This document shows, in pieces, positions 27,058 through 37,525 of a stretch of DNA of 64,000 bases. The position numbers and the translations under genes are program-made. Where the stretch lies: contig JANQEL010000235.1 of assembly GCA_028278345.1 (NCBI GenBank), positions 62,001 through 126,000 of the forward strand. Reading direction: 5' to 3'. The notes beneath the pieces are model-generated. The model was not told the origin of the DNA. It searched no databases and saw only the letters and a program-made list of their open reading frames with translations. The DNA comes from Myxococcota bacterium (GTDB lineage Bacteria; Myxococcota_A; UBA9160; UBA4427). Position 1 is the first letter of the stretch; each line of letters opens with the position of its first letter.

Positions 27058-27708
27058 TTGGGTTGGTTCGGCAAGAGTGACGTCTACGATCGGCGACGCA
27101 TCCTGCGCGAAGCCCGCGATGCCCAGCGACGTGGTCGGCACAAGCGCGCCGCGGAGCTGCTGCGGCGCATCCTCGTCGTCGAACCGGAATGCGCGGAGAT
27201 CCACGCCCTGCTCGCCCCGTCACTCGCCGCGCGCAAGCAGACCTTCGATGCCTGGGATAGCTACCAGCGCGCCGCGCGGGCGTTCATGAACGATGGGCGC
27301 AAGCAGCAGGCGCTCGATCTCTTCCGCGATGCCACCGAGAAGCTTCCGCGCCACTACGCCTCGTGGAATGCGCGCGCTTCACTCGAGCGAAGCATGGGCC
27401 GCACCAGCGAAGCGAAACGCACGTTCGAGACCGCGCTCCCCTTCTTCCGCTCGCGCAAGCAGCGCCCCGAACGCATCGCATTGCTGCGTCAGCTGATGTC
27501 GGTCTCGCCCGACGCCGCAGACACGCAGCTCTCTCTGGCTGCCGCCCTCGCGAAGGCGGGCCGCAAGCACGAAGCGCTGCATCTGCTCACGGAGCTCGCC
27601 AAGAGTGTCGAGCCCGACGCCCTGCGCCGCATCCGCCGCTGCCAGTGGGAGATCGAACCGAGCCTCACCCACTCCTGGCTCTGGTTGCGCTCAGCGTTCG
27701 TGCGCTGA
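27058..27708 (+). CDS. TPR-like repeat protein
   Basis: TTG start; helical repeats ARDAQRRGRHKRAAELLRRILVVEPECAEIHALLAPSLAA... Confidence 0.65.
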   Translation: MGWFGKSDVYDRRRILREARDAQRRGRHKRAAELLRRILVVEPECAEIHALLAPSLAARKQTFDAWDSYQRAARAFMNDGRKQQALDLFRDATEKLPRHYASWNARASLERSMGRTSEAKRTFETALPFFRSRKQRPERIALLRQLMSVSPDAADTQLSLAAALAKAGRKHEALHLLTELAKSVEPDALRRIRRCQWEIEPSLTHSWLWLRSAFVR

Positions 27709-27716
27709 GCCGCGCT

Positions 27717-28799
27717 TCAGGCACGGCGCATGATACGCACGACCTGAAGCGCGATCACCGCCGCGGCGAGCGGCCCGATCACGAAGAAGGGGTTCTGCCA
27801 GTTCAAGAACCCCCACACGTTCCACGCGTCGCGCATGCCCGTGTACCAGGTTCCGGCGATCACGAACGCCGAACCGAACGCAACGGCGGCATTGGGTCGT
27901 GGGCGCGTCCGACCTCGGAGCTTCCGCGCAATCGGCTGCCGCAGCGTCTCCCAATCGACGAACAGGGCATACACTACGAGCACCCCCGTGAAGGTCACCA
28001 CAAGGAAGAGCGCGTTCAACGCGTGGAAGAAGAGGGCGGCCGCGAGATAGAGTGCGCGAAGCCGCGGTCCGAAGAGCACCAGGAAGAAGCTCCCCTCGAA
28101 GACCAGCACGAACAGCTGCGCGGCGTAACCGGCCCCTGGGTTCGCGGCCAACCACGGTGCCAGCGGGTTCGAGATCAGCCCGAGGCTTTCGGCCTGGAGG
28201 CTGCGCAAGAGAGCCAGGTTGGTAAGCAGGTGCGGTTCGCTCAACCACGTGCCGCCGAGGAAGCTCTTGTAGAGCGGTGAAGAGACGAACAACGCGGCCA
28301 ACACCACCAGGCACGCCCGCGCACCCAGGAAGTGGGTCCAATGGTCGTCGCCACGCGCATCCGGCCGCGCCGGCTCGATCGAGTACCGCTCCCCCCAGCG
28401 CCCGAAGAGCCCCATGAAGAGCGGGATGTAGAACACCAGGAAGACGTTCGCGCTCTCCACGTGGATCGCAGCCGGATACGCCTCGCGCACGACACCGAGA
28501 GCCAGCACCGCCCAGGTCATCGCCTTCACCCGCCACCCAAAGCCAAGCAACACGAGCGAAGCCACCAGCATCACGTCGAGCGTCATGAAGAAGCGCACGC
28601 CGAGGTCGAAGGGCAGAACGTGGAAGATCACGAGCTCGTACACGTTGTGCTCGGGGAAGCCAGCGATCTTGCGGAGGTCGAGCAGACTCAGCTGCCAGAG
28701 GTAGAAGAGCGTGTACACGATCCGGAACACGCCCATGTTCTGCGCGGCGTTCGGCTCGGGCGCGGTGAACCACGTATCGATGCGCTGCAAGAGGTTCAT
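27717..28799 (-). CDS. HTTM (vitamin-K-dependent gamma-carboxylase-like) membrane protein
   Basis: MNLLQRIDTWFTAPEPNAAQNMGVFRIVYTLFYLWQLSLLD... multi-pass; HTTM-like N-terminus. Confidence 0.75.
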   Translation of the reverse strand: MNLLQRIDTWFTAPEPNAAQNMGVFRIVYTLFYLWQLSLLDLRKIAGFPEHNVYELVIFHVLPFDLGVRFFMTLDVMLVASLVLLGFGWRVKAMTWAVLALGVVREAYPAAIHVESANVFLVFYIPLFMGLFGRWGERYSIEPARPDARGDDHWTHFLGARACLVVLAALFVSSPLYKSFLGGTWLSEPHLLTNLALLRSLQAESLGLISNPLAPWLAANPGAGYAAQLFVLVFEGSFFLVLFGPRLRALYLAAALFFHALNALFLVVTFTGVLVVYALFVDWETLRQPIARKLRGRTRPRPNAAVAFGSAFVIAGTWYTGMRDAWNVWGFLNWQNPFFVIGPLAAAVIALQVVRIMRRA

Positions 28800-29308
28800 T
28801 GCGCAGCCCCGGCCAACGGGTTCGCGAAACGCGCGCGCAAGAACTCACGCACGGGGGGTTCGAGGGTGAGCCCCGGTCGCGCACCCGCGTCGGCGGCGAG
28901 CTGGGTCTCGATGATCTCGACGGTCACGGGTGCGTCTTCGCCTTCGATCACACCTTCGAGCGCAAGCAGCCGCACGACGTGCGCGCGATCGGCTTCGCGC
29001 TCCGGCCCGGCTTCCTCGGCGAACGCCCCGCGCACCACGGCCCGCGCGAGGCGGTTGTGATCGAAGACCACGAGCGTTTCGCGTCGCACCCGCGCGAGTT
29101 CGCGCTCTTCTTCACCGTCACCTTCGAGCACCCGCAACGAGCGCACGCTGTAGGTCTCGCCGGGCGGTTCGATCTTCGCCATCGCGTAGACGGGCCAGGT
29201 GAGCACCGGCCAGTAGCGCTCGCTTCGTCCCGAAACGCCGAGCGTCACGACCAGCGCGAGCAGCAGCACCTGCGCACGGCGCAGCCTCGAGCATTCCGAC
29301 GCGGTCAC
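28796..29308 (-). CDS. Hypothetical membrane-associated protein
   Basis: 4-nt overlap with the downstream HTTM gene; N-terminal hydrophobic segment VLLLALVVTLGVSG. Confidence 0.6.
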   Translation of the reverse strand: MTASECSRLRRAQVLLLALVVTLGVSGRSERYWPVLTWPVYAMAKIEPPGETYSVRSLRVLEGDGEEERELARVRRETLVVFDHNRLARAVVRGAFAEEAGPEREADRAHVVRLLALEGVIEGEDAPVTVEIIETQLAADAGARPGLTLEPPVREFLRARFANPLAGAAQ

Positions 29309-29394
29309 GCGCGGCTCCCGAAAACCTCAACCATTCGAAGACGTTAGAAGAAGCCCACCGCCTCGCGAACCCAGGGGTGCGCGGCCTTTCCGCA

Positions 29395-29431
29395 CTCCAG
29401 GTTATGGCATAACGTGTGCCATAACCTGGAG
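29395..29431. promoter_or_regulatory. Perfect 15-bp inverted repeat (CTCCAGGTTATGGCA / TGCCATAACCTGGAG) containing the Shine-Dalgarno GGAG
   Basis: Arms 29395-29409 and 29417-29431, 7-nt loop. GGAG at 29428-29431 is 9 nt before the ATG at 29441. Confidence 0.65.
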
Positions 29432-29440
29432 GCCCCGACC

Positions 29441-30094
29441 ATGTCCTTTCTCCGCACACTCCGCGGCCGCGTCTGGCTCGTGCTCGTCCTTCTATATATG
29501 GCCTTCTTCTCCTGGTACACGTCGTTCGGCGGGCCGCTCACCGAGGAAGAGATCACCTACTACCGCGAAGTGGTGGAACAGGTCACCGAGGGCGATCCCG
29601 CGCGCATGGCGGTGTGGGAGCACTTCATGCGGACCGACACGGGCGACGATTTCGCGATGCTCAACGCAATCGACATGCGCGACACGCCACAGCAGGTCGA
29701 AGGTGTTGAACCCGGGGAAACCAGCCAGGAGGTGCTCGCCAAATACACGGCCCCCTTCCTCGGTCGCGCCGTCCTTTCAGCCGCACACCCCGTGATGCTC
29801 GGCCAGGCGGCCGCGCCCGCCATCGATATCTGGGGGATCGAAGGCGCGAACGACTGGGACCAGGGAGGCCTCGTCCGCTACCGCAGCCGCCGCGACCTGC
29901 TCGAGCAGGCCGAGAGCATTCGCGACGAGATGGCAGGCAGCAACATCCACGACTTCAAGATCGCCGCGATGGAGAAGACGATCGCCTACCCCCTCGACCC
30001 GTGGTTCCAGCTCGGCGACCCGCGCTTCGTCTTCGCCCTGGTGTTCGCGGTGATCGGTCTCGCCGTGCAGGCGTTCAGCAGGCGCGGCGCCTAG
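29441..30094 (+). CDS. Hypothetical membrane protein
   Basis: MSFLRTLRGRVWLVLVLLYMAFFSWYTSFGGPLTEEEITYYREVVEQ; C-terminal TM segment. Listed ORF start (29414 GTG) lies inside the hairpin. Confidence 0.7.
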   Translation: MSFLRTLRGRVWLVLVLLYMAFFSWYTSFGGPLTEEEITYYREVVEQVTEGDPARMAVWEHFMRTDTGDDFAMLNAIDMRDTPQQVEGVEPGETSQEVLAKYTAPFLGRAVLSAAHPVMLGQAAAPAIDIWGIEGANDWDQGGLVRYRSRRDLLEQAESIRDEMAGSNIHDFKIAAMEKTIAYPLDPWFQLGDPRFVFALVFAVIGLAVQAFSRRGA

Positions 30095-30106
30095 CCCGCA
30101 CGCACC

Positions 30107-30970
30107 TCAGCTCGCGAAGTTCGCCATCACGTTGTCGGCGAACCACTGCAGGAGGCCGCGCTTCTGCTCCAGCGGTAGTTCGTAGTTGTCCGCAAAGCCG
30201 AAGCAGATCGAGCTGAGCCCCTTCGCTTCGAGTTGCTTCAAGCGGTCGGTCTCGTTCACCTGCATCACCGGGCACACCACTTCGAAGGGTTCGTTCGCGC
30301 GCCCGTACTCGGTGCGAAACGCGTTCAATTGATCGAGGATCCCCTGGACTTCGTCGATGTCGTTGCCCGCGCCGATCCAGCCATCTCCCAACCGCGCGGC
30401 ACGCCGCAACGCCAGCTTGCTATCGCCCCCGATGTATACCGGCACCGGTGCATCCGGCGCCGGCCCGATCGCGAGCGGCGGAAAGTCGAAGAACTCGCCG
30501 TGGTGCTCGACGTATCCGCCCTCCTGCAGCTTGCGGATCACCTCGATGCACTCGTCCATGCGCCGCCCGCGCGTCTTGAACTCGACGCCGTACACGTCGA
30601 ACTCTTCCTTCATCCACCCCGCGCCCACACCGAGCACCGCGCGCCCGCGGCTGATTCGCGCGAGCGTTCCGCTCGCCTTCGCGACCTCGATCGGATTGCG
30701 CAGGGGCAGCACGTACACCGCGCGCGAGAGCTTCAGATGCTCGGTCGCCATCGCCATCGCGGTGAGCGTGGTGAACACCTCGGGGTAGGGAAGCCCGCCG
30801 TGGATCGGTGGCCGGCCATCATCGGTGTAGAGGTACTCGGCCGCCATCGTTTCGGGCACGAAGCCGTGATCGGCGCCCATCATGCCTTCGAAGCCGAACT
30901 CCTCCGCCATGCGGGCGAGTTCGATCATCTCTTCGGCGGGAAGCCAGGGGGCGATCAGCCAGAACTTCAC
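30107..30970 (-). CDS. LLM-class (F420-dependent-like) flavin oxidoreductase
   Basis: VKFWLIAPWLPAEEMIELARMAEEFGFEGMMGADHGFVPE; SRGRAVLGVGAGWMKEEFDVYG. GTG start at 30970 inferred. Confidence 0.88.
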   Translation of the reverse strand: MKFWLIAPWLPAEEMIELARMAEEFGFEGMMGADHGFVPETMAAEYLYTDDGRPPIHGGLPYPEVFTTLTAMAMATEHLKLSRAVYVLPLRNPIEVAKASGTLARISRGRAVLGVGAGWMKEEFDVYGVEFKTRGRRMDECIEVIRKLQEGGYVEHHGEFFDFPPLAIGPAPDAPVPVYIGGDSKLALRRAARLGDGWIGAGNDIDEVQGILDQLNAFRTEYGRANEPFEVVCPVMQVNETDRLKQLEAKGLSSICFGFADNYELPLEQKRGLLQWFADNVMANFAS

Positions 30971-31467
30971 GAAGTGCTCGCGGGCCTGCGCGGGCGCCCG
31001 AGTTCGCGCGGGTCGACGCGGTCGGCCGTCGGGTGCGCGATGCGCCAATTGCGAACCGCCGCCTCGATCTCTTCCTTCGGCGCCCCTTCCTGCACGAGCA
31101 CGACCGCGTAGTTGTAGAGCAGCTCTTCGATCGAGCGGTTGCCCTTCTTCACCGCGCGTTCGATCAACTCGCGCACCTCACCGGGCTTCACGGGACCGAT
31201 CCGGTCGCAACCTTCGGGGCGGATCCGCTTCGGCTGGGTGCAGAGCGACTTCTGGAAGGCCTGGTAGTAGAGGGTGAGGGCGCGATCGGGATAGATCTCC
31301 GCGCTCACGTCGGCGACCGATGTATTCTCGTCGAAGTAGCCGGCGGGGCTGTCGAGGGGAGGTGCCGCGTCGGTGGGGAGCCGAAGCTCCGAAAACGCCA
31401 GCCACGCACCCACGAGGTAGATGATCAGGATCAAGCGCTGATTGACGATCCAATCGAGGAGCTTCAT
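30967..31467 (-). CDS. Hypothetical protein with N-terminal TM segment
   Basis: MKLLDWIVNQRLILIIYLVGAWLAFSELRL; overlaps both neighbours by short translational-coupling overlaps. Confidence 0.65.
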   Translation of the reverse strand: MKLLDWIVNQRLILIIYLVGAWLAFSELRLPTDAAPPLDSPAGYFDENTSVADVSAEIYPDRALTLYYQAFQKSLCTQPKRIRPEGCDRIGPVKPGEVRELIERAVKKGNRSIEELLYNYAVVLVQEGAPKEEIEAAVRNWRIAHPTADRVDPRELGRPRRPASTS

Positions 31468-32525
31468 CACAGCCCCTCTTGCGTCTTGGTCTCGCGGATC
31501 TTCCAGATGTACGAGTCGAGGTAGTAGTGGCACACCGAAGCGGCGCTGACCGCGGTGGCGGCGTAGAAGCCCGTGGCCTTCTCGGTGCTGAAGTTGATTG
31601 CTTCGTCGCCCTCGAGGGCCGTGATGAGGCCGAAGCTCATCTCATTGAAGCCGCCGCCGATCGCCAGGTGGAACACGGCGGCGTAGATCGCGCCGTAGAA
31701 GACGTACCGGACGATGCTCAGCGACCCGAGCCCGCGCGGCACGGCCCCCGTCACCTGCTCCTTCTTCTCGACGTACCAGTACACCATCGCCATGTACTGG
31801 AGGCCGTGCATGAGCCGGTGCGCCACGAGGTAGATGAGGAACGAATCCTGCCACGCCACGTAGTACCAGAGCGCGTAGCTCACGAACACGAAGGCGTACT
31901 TCATCGGGTTCACGGTGTGCCCGGCCGCGACGCTGCGTGCGACGTGCACCCCGTAGGCGATCAGGAAGGTCAGGGTGATCGAGTAGCTCGTGGTCTGCAG
32001 GGTGCGAATCGCGTCGGCCGAGAGCGCGAGATCCCAGCGGTAGAGCTCGGCAATCCACAGCTCGGCCCAGAGCGGCGCCGTCAGCAGCAGGTTCGTGTAG
32101 AGGATGATCCCCATCCAGAAATCCCACCGCCCGGTCATCGCGGCCCCGCTCCCCGACTTGAAGTCGTAGATCCGCGCGAAGCCGTACTGCTGCATCATGC
32201 TGTGCTGGTGATCCCACAGGAAGAGCAGAATGGCGAGGGTGATGGGGATGAAGGCCGAGCCGTAGAGCACGGTGGGAATCAAGATCAGCGGCCCCACGAT
32301 GAGCCGCGTGCGCCACTGGTTCCAATCCTCGGCGAGCCCATAACCCCGCACCCAACCCGCGTAGTGGTGCGGCACGGTGATCCACACGGCGATCGACGCC
32401 TGGGCCACGTAGGGGAGCTGGGTGTGAAAGAGCAGCGCGATCGCGATCGCAATGAAGGGCAGCGCGATGAACCAGATGGCATCGGCGCGGGGCGTGTGGA
32501 TGAAACCGATCGAAACAGCGCTCAT
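31467..32525 (-). CDS. Polytopic integral membrane protein of unknown function
   Basis: MSAVSIGFIHTPRADAIWFIALPFIAIAIALLFHTQLPYV...WITVPHHYAGW...LWDHQHSMMQQYG; many hydrophobic helices with His-rich motifs. Confidence 0.72.
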   Translation of the reverse strand: MSAVSIGFIHTPRADAIWFIALPFIAIAIALLFHTQLPYVAQASIAVWITVPHHYAGWVRGYGLAEDWNQWRTRLIVGPLILIPTVLYGSAFIPITLAILLFLWDHQHSMMQQYGFARIYDFKSGSGAAMTGRWDFWMGIILYTNLLLTAPLWAELWIAELYRWDLALSADAIRTLQTTSYSITLTFLIAYGVHVARSVAAGHTVNPMKYAFVFVSYALWYYVAWQDSFLIYLVAHRLMHGLQYMAMVYWYVEKKEQVTGAVPRGLGSLSIVRYVFYGAIYAAVFHLAIGGGFNEMSFGLITALEGDEAINFSTEKATGFYAATAVSAASVCHYYLDSYIWKIRETKTQEGL

Positions 32526-32746
32526 TGCTTCGACGCTACAGAAGCCCTCGCGCACGCTCAAACATTCTGGCCCTTGGCGACGAGAACGCGACGAAAAGTG
32601 CGGAACCTTTCTTGCCGGTGCGACGATACGCCTCTCGAAGCGGGGTCGCGTTGCGCACGTGTTGCATCGACTATGCTCACCTCCACTCACGGAAGCGCCG
32701 AAGGCGGCGGGGAGCTGGGCGAGGTTTCGAACCCGCGGAGACCCTA

Positions 32747-33589
32747 GTGATCGAGACCGATCAACTCACGAGCTCCTCACTCACCGATGTCGGTGTGACG
32801 CGCTCCGAGAACCAGGATGCATGTGGCGAGTTTCGCAACGCGCGCGGCGAGCGCCTGTGGTTCGTGGCCGATGGAATGGGGGGCCACGCCGGTGGCGTGA
32901 CGGCGAGCCGGCTCTGCATCGAAACCGTGGGCCGGGTGTTCGTGCAGGGGGGTGACGATTCCGCAGAAGTGATGCGCGAAGCGTTGAAGGAATCGAATCG
33001 CGCGATCTTCCAGGCCGCCGTCGACGACCCGAGCCTGCAGGGCATGGGGACGACGGGTGTGGGCCTCGTGTTCGGACCCGATGGCAAGCTCACCCTGGGT
33101 TGGGTGGGGGATAGCCGGGCCTATCGCCTGCGCGACGGAAGTTACGAACAGCTCTCCGACGACCACTCGATCGTCGAGCAGTGGGTGCGCATGGGGCACC
33201 TCACCGCCGAAGAGGCCGCCGTGCACCCGCGGCGTAACGAACTCACGCGTGCGCTGGGCCCCGAACCGGAAGTCGAGGTCGACGTTCGAAGCTTCGAGGT
33301 CGAGCCGGGGGATGTCTATCTGCTCTGTTCGGATGGCCTGTGCGGCTACGTTCCCGACGAGAAGGTCTCGGCGATCATCGCTTCGACCGAACCCGCCGAG
33401 GCCACGCGAAAGCTCGTCGACATCGTCAACGGCGAATACAGCGCACCCGACAACGTGACCGTGCAGGTGATCGCCATTCCGATCGACGAGGCGGAGCTCG
33501 CCCGGCGCAATGCGCGCTCGAAGCGGAAGCTCGCGATCGCCGTGGCCGCTGTCGCGGCCGCTGCCCTCGTGGCCTGGTTGGTGAGGTAG
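32747..33589 (+). CDS. PP2C-family serine/threonine phosphatase with C-terminal TM
   Basis: TDVGVTRSENQDACGEF; WFVADGMGGHAGGVTAS; GWVGDSRAYRLRDG; LLCSDGLCGYV. GTG start at 32747. Confidence 0.93.
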   Translation: MIETDQLTSSSLTDVGVTRSENQDACGEFRNARGERLWFVADGMGGHAGGVTASRLCIETVGRVFVQGGDDSAEVMREALKESNRAIFQAAVDDPSLQGMGTTGVGLVFGPDGKLTLGWVGDSRAYRLRDGSYEQLSDDHSIVEQWVRMGHLTAEEAAVHPRRNELTRALGPEPEVEVDVRSFEVEPGDVYLLCSDGLCGYVPDEKVSAIIASTEPAEATRKLVDIVNGEYSAPDNVTVQVIAIPIDEAELARRNARSKRKLAIAVAAVAAAALVAWLVR

Positions 33590-33599
33590 CGGCGAGCCT

Positions 33600-34433
33600 T
33601 CAGCCGCGAGCGAACGCCATCCACGCCACCGCGATCACTGCGCCGACGAAGAGCGAGCCATCGATCACCACGGCGCGGTAGCGCTCGAGGTCGCGGTAGC
33701 GGGCAAGCGCGATGAACTGCGCTCCCGCGATCGCGCCGAGCGGCTGCAACGACGCCGGCGCGACCGCGGCAAACCCCAACCCCAGACCGGCGATCGCCAC
33801 CGCGATCCCGAGCTTTCGCCGCCGCGCACGTGGGCTCGCCGATTCACCCACCGGTGCGCGATCGAGGTTCGAGGCCACGAGGTTCGCGACGACCGGCGCG
33901 CCCACGATCCACGCCACCCAGTAGAGCTGCGTGAGATCGACACCCGTCGCACTCGCACTCCCGCTCCCGAAGAAGGGCAGCCCGACGACGATCGCGAGCC
34001 AGCACAGCGAGAGATACACGGTCTTGATTCCACGCAACCGCTTCAAGCGGCGATGCAGCAGCCCGAGCCCGAGCACCGCTGCACAGATCGCGAAACCGGT
34101 GGTGTTGAGTGAGAGCGCGCACACCGCGCAGAGCACGAGCGAACCCACGAGGAGACCGCGAAGCACACGGCCATGCTTTTCCACGAACGCAGTGCGCCGA
34201 GGAGAAGCCTCACGGTCGCGCTCGGTGTCGCGCAACCGGTCGACGTTGTAGACCGCCACCGTCCCGCCGAGTGCGAGGCCGATCAACCCCGCATCGATCC
34301 CCGCGCCACGCGCGAACTGCACCGCGAGCACGAGCGCCCCCGCGACCAACCCCGCCAACGCACTCGAATAGGCGAGACCCTCGAGCACGCTCGTCGTCTC
34401 GGATACATGGGAAGGGGTCTTCGATCGATCCAT
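33600..34433 (-). CDS. Membrane protein, possible UbiA-like prenyltransferase fold
   Basis: Multi-TM; GTVAVYNVDRLRDTERDREASPRR resembles the UbiA Asp-rich loop. Confidence 0.5.
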   Translation of the reverse strand: MDRSKTPSHVSETTSVLEGLAYSSALAGLVAGALVLAVQFARGAGIDAGLIGLALGGTVAVYNVDRLRDTERDREASPRRTAFVEKHGRVLRGLLVGSLVLCAVCALSLNTTGFAICAAVLGLGLLHRRLKRLRGIKTVYLSLCWLAIVVGLPFFGSGSASATGVDLTQLYWVAWIVGAPVVANLVASNLDRAPVGESASPRARRRKLGIAVAIAGLGLGFAAVAPASLQPLGAIAGAQFIALARYRDLERYRAVVIDGSLFVGAVIAVAWMAFARG

Positions 34434-34519
34434 TCGGCTCCATGCGAAACCGTGCCGCGGGTTCATGGGAAGGCTAGCCTGAACCCGCGGGTCCATTGCG
34501 AGGAGCGAGCAGTAGGGAC

Positions 34520-35530
34520 GTGGGTATTCCAGCCATCGTGACGGCCGGAGATCGCGGCGCGGCAAAGGCGATCTACGGGCGCAGCAAGGTTTATCTCGAG
34601 ATCGCGGGCCGCCCCATGGTGGTGCGCGTCGTGGAGACCCTGCAGTCGGTGCCCGAAGTCGACGAGGTGTGGGTCGTGGGCGACCGCGATCGCCTCGATG
34701 CGATCTTCAGCGATCCGCGCATCCGCGAGGGCCTGACGAAACCGCTCCATATCACCGAGCAGCACTCGAACCTCTACGAGAACGCCTGGGAGACCTACAA
34801 GCGCACGCTGCCCGGTGCCCCGCCCGAGGGACGCGAACCCGAGGGCGACGATCTCGATCACCAGGTGGTCTACCTCTCCGGCGATCTGCCCTTCGCGACA
34901 CCCCAGGAGGTGTCGTACTTCATCAACGAGGGCCAGGCCCTCGGCTGCGACTACGCGCTGGGCCTGGTCACACAGAGCTCGGTCGAGAACTTCCTGCGCA
35001 CGAGCGAGAACCCCGAAGGCCTCGATATCGCCTTCTTCAACCTGCGCGACGGGCGGCTTCGCCAGAGCAACCTCCACCTCGCGAAACCCGGCCGCATCCT
35101 CAACCGCGTCTACATCCAGGACATGTACCGCCATCGCCACATGCGCGAGTTCCACAACATGGTGGGGCTCGGCGGCAAGCTGCTCGTGCGCGAGGGCGGG
35201 CTCGCCATCCTCTTCTTCTACATGCTGATGCACCTCGGTGGGCTGGCCGATCGCTGGGGCCTCACGTGGCTGGCGTGGTTGATCAGTCGCGGTGTCGGGG
35301 TCTCCACCAACGAGTGGGGGATCAGCAAGTTGATGAAGTGCGACTTCCGCTTCGTGGTGAGCGAGGTGGGGGGCTGCGCGATCGACGTCGATACCGAAGA
35401 CGAGTACGACCGCATCGAGCGCAACTTCGAAACCTGGAAGCGGCTCGAAGACGAGCGCTCGGCTTCGCTGCTGGGCCCGGGAGCGCCCGCGTCCAGCAAA
35501 GAGGCGCTCGCGCGGACGGCGGGAGAGTGA
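34520..35530 (+). CDS. Nucleotidyltransferase family (NTP-transferase-like) protein
   Basis: VGIPAIVTAGDRGAAKAIYGRSKVYLEIAGRPMVVRVVETLQSVPEVDEVWVVGD; VVYLSGDLPF. GTG start. Confidence 0.75.
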   Translation: MGIPAIVTAGDRGAAKAIYGRSKVYLEIAGRPMVVRVVETLQSVPEVDEVWVVGDRDRLDAIFSDPRIREGLTKPLHITEQHSNLYENAWETYKRTLPGAPPEGREPEGDDLDHQVVYLSGDLPFATPQEVSYFINEGQALGCDYALGLVTQSSVENFLRTSENPEGLDIAFFNLRDGRLRQSNLHLAKPGRILNRVYIQDMYRHRHMREFHNMVGLGGKLLVREGGLAILFFYMLMHLGGLADRWGLTWLAWLISRGVGVSTNEWGISKLMKCDFRFVVSEVGGCAIDVDTEDEYDRIERNFETWKRLEDERSASLLGPGAPASSKEALARTAGE

Positions 35531-36228
35531 TCGCGAACCGCGAAGTGGGGCCATCCAGTCTCGTCGTCTTCGCAAAGCGCCCCGAGCCCGGGCAGGTGAA
35601 GACGCGGATGACCCCCGCCTTGTCAGCGGAGAGTGCCGCTTCGTTCTACCGCGAGATGCTGCTCGACGTGCTCGATGAATCGCAGCGGGCGTGTGCCGCG
35701 CAGGGGCTCGAAGGGATCGTCACGGTTTCACCGGCGAGCGCGATCGAGGAGTTTGCGCGCTTCGTACCGGCGGGCCTTCGCGTCCTCGCGCAGTGCGAAG
35801 GCGATCTCGGAACGCGCATGGCGTTCGAGGTCGAGCGTGCGCTCGCGACCGGCGCGCGAAAGGTGGTGCTGCGCGGAAGCGACAACCCCGCGCTCGGCGC
35901 CGACGAGATCGCGCGTCTCTTCGACGCCCTCGAACGCGTCGATGTCGCGGTGAGCCCCGACCGCGATGGCGGCTATGGCGCGATCGGCTTGCGCGTTTCG
36001 CCGCGCGACGTGTTCGCGCACGAGATGAGCCACGGGGAGGTGCTGCCGGCCACCCTCGAACGCGCTTCGCGCTGCGGCTTCAGCAGCGAAACCACCGAAG
36101 GCAGCTTCGATCTCGATACGCCCGAAGACTTCGCACTGCTCGCAGGCGAACGTAGTGCGCTCCCCAGAGATCGATGTCCGCGCACGCTCGCGTACGCGGA
36201 CACTCACGATCTATGGGCCCTCGAATGA
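35527..36228 (+). CDS. DUF2064 / TIGR04282-family glycosyltransferase
   Basis: SLVVFAKRPEPGQVKTRMTPALSAESAASFYREMLLDVL; VVLRGSDNPALGADEIARLFDAL; GSFDLDTPEDFALL. GTG at 35527 overlaps the preceding stop. Confidence 0.82.
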   Translation: MIANREVGPSSLVVFAKRPEPGQVKTRMTPALSAESAASFYREMLLDVLDESQRACAAQGLEGIVTVSPASAIEEFARFVPAGLRVLAQCEGDLGTRMAFEVERALATGARKVVLRGSDNPALGADEIARLFDALERVDVAVSPDRDGGYGAIGLRVSPRDVFAHEMSHGEVLPATLERASRCGFSSETTEGSFDLDTPEDFALLAGERSALPRDRCPRTLAYADTHDLWALE

Positions 36229-36250
36229 CACGGGCCGTCGGCTGTTCCGA

Positions 36251-36538
36251 CTAGACGCCCCAGCTCGCCGTGATGCCCAGCTTTTCCATCTTGGCGTAGA
36301 GCGTGCGGCGCCCGATGCCGAGCGCGCGCGCCGTCGCGGTGCGGTTGCCGCGACAGCGGCGCAGCGTCTGGCTGATCTGCCAGGCCTCGGCGAAGTCCAT
36401 CCAGGCGCGAAGCGATTGCGGCTCGCCGTTGTCGAGGGCGGCCGCGTGCTCGAGGAAGCGCCGAAACTCGTCGGGATCGATTGCGCTCCGAACGGGCCGA
36501 GGCTGAGCGGGGCTGTGGGTGTGGGGCGGTTGTGTCAT
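36251..36538 (-). CDS. Small Fis-type helix-turn-helix protein
   Basis: ISQTLRRCRGNRTATARALGIGRRTLYAKMEKLGI. Confidence 0.8.
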   Translation of the reverse strand: MTQPPHTHSPAQPRPVRSAIDPDEFRRFLEHAAALDNGEPQSLRAWMDFAEAWQISQTLRRCRGNRTATARALGIGRRTLYAKMEKLGITASWGV

Positions 36539-36685
36539 GGATTCTTGTGTTGTCGAGCGCGCCTCGAGGACGCGCCCCTCGTATTGGTCAGTCACGCCGG
36601 GGGTCGGTGCAAGAGGCGTTCCCACGCCGCAGCGACCCCGAACGCACGCACCACCGGCTCAATTGTTGCCGTAAGCGGCCCATAA

Positions 36686-37357
<672 letters not shown>

Positions 37358-37481
37358 CCCAGCCGCGCGCCCGGGCTGCGCGCACCGCGCCGCCCTCCTG
37401 CCAGCCACCCGCGAGTTCGCTGCCCCTCAGGCACCAGGAAGGCCACGAGGCATCAAGTTCCTCGTCAGTGAACCGATGTTT

Positions 37482-37504
37482 TTTGTGGAAATATTTCCCA
37501 CAAA
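37482..37504. promoter_or_regulatory. Palindromic element TTTGTGG-AAATATTTC-CCACAAA
   Basis: 7-bp arms around an AT-rich core, 21 nt upstream of the ATG at 37526. Confidence 0.45.
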
Positions 37505-37525
37505 GAGCGATCCTGGGTTGCGACC

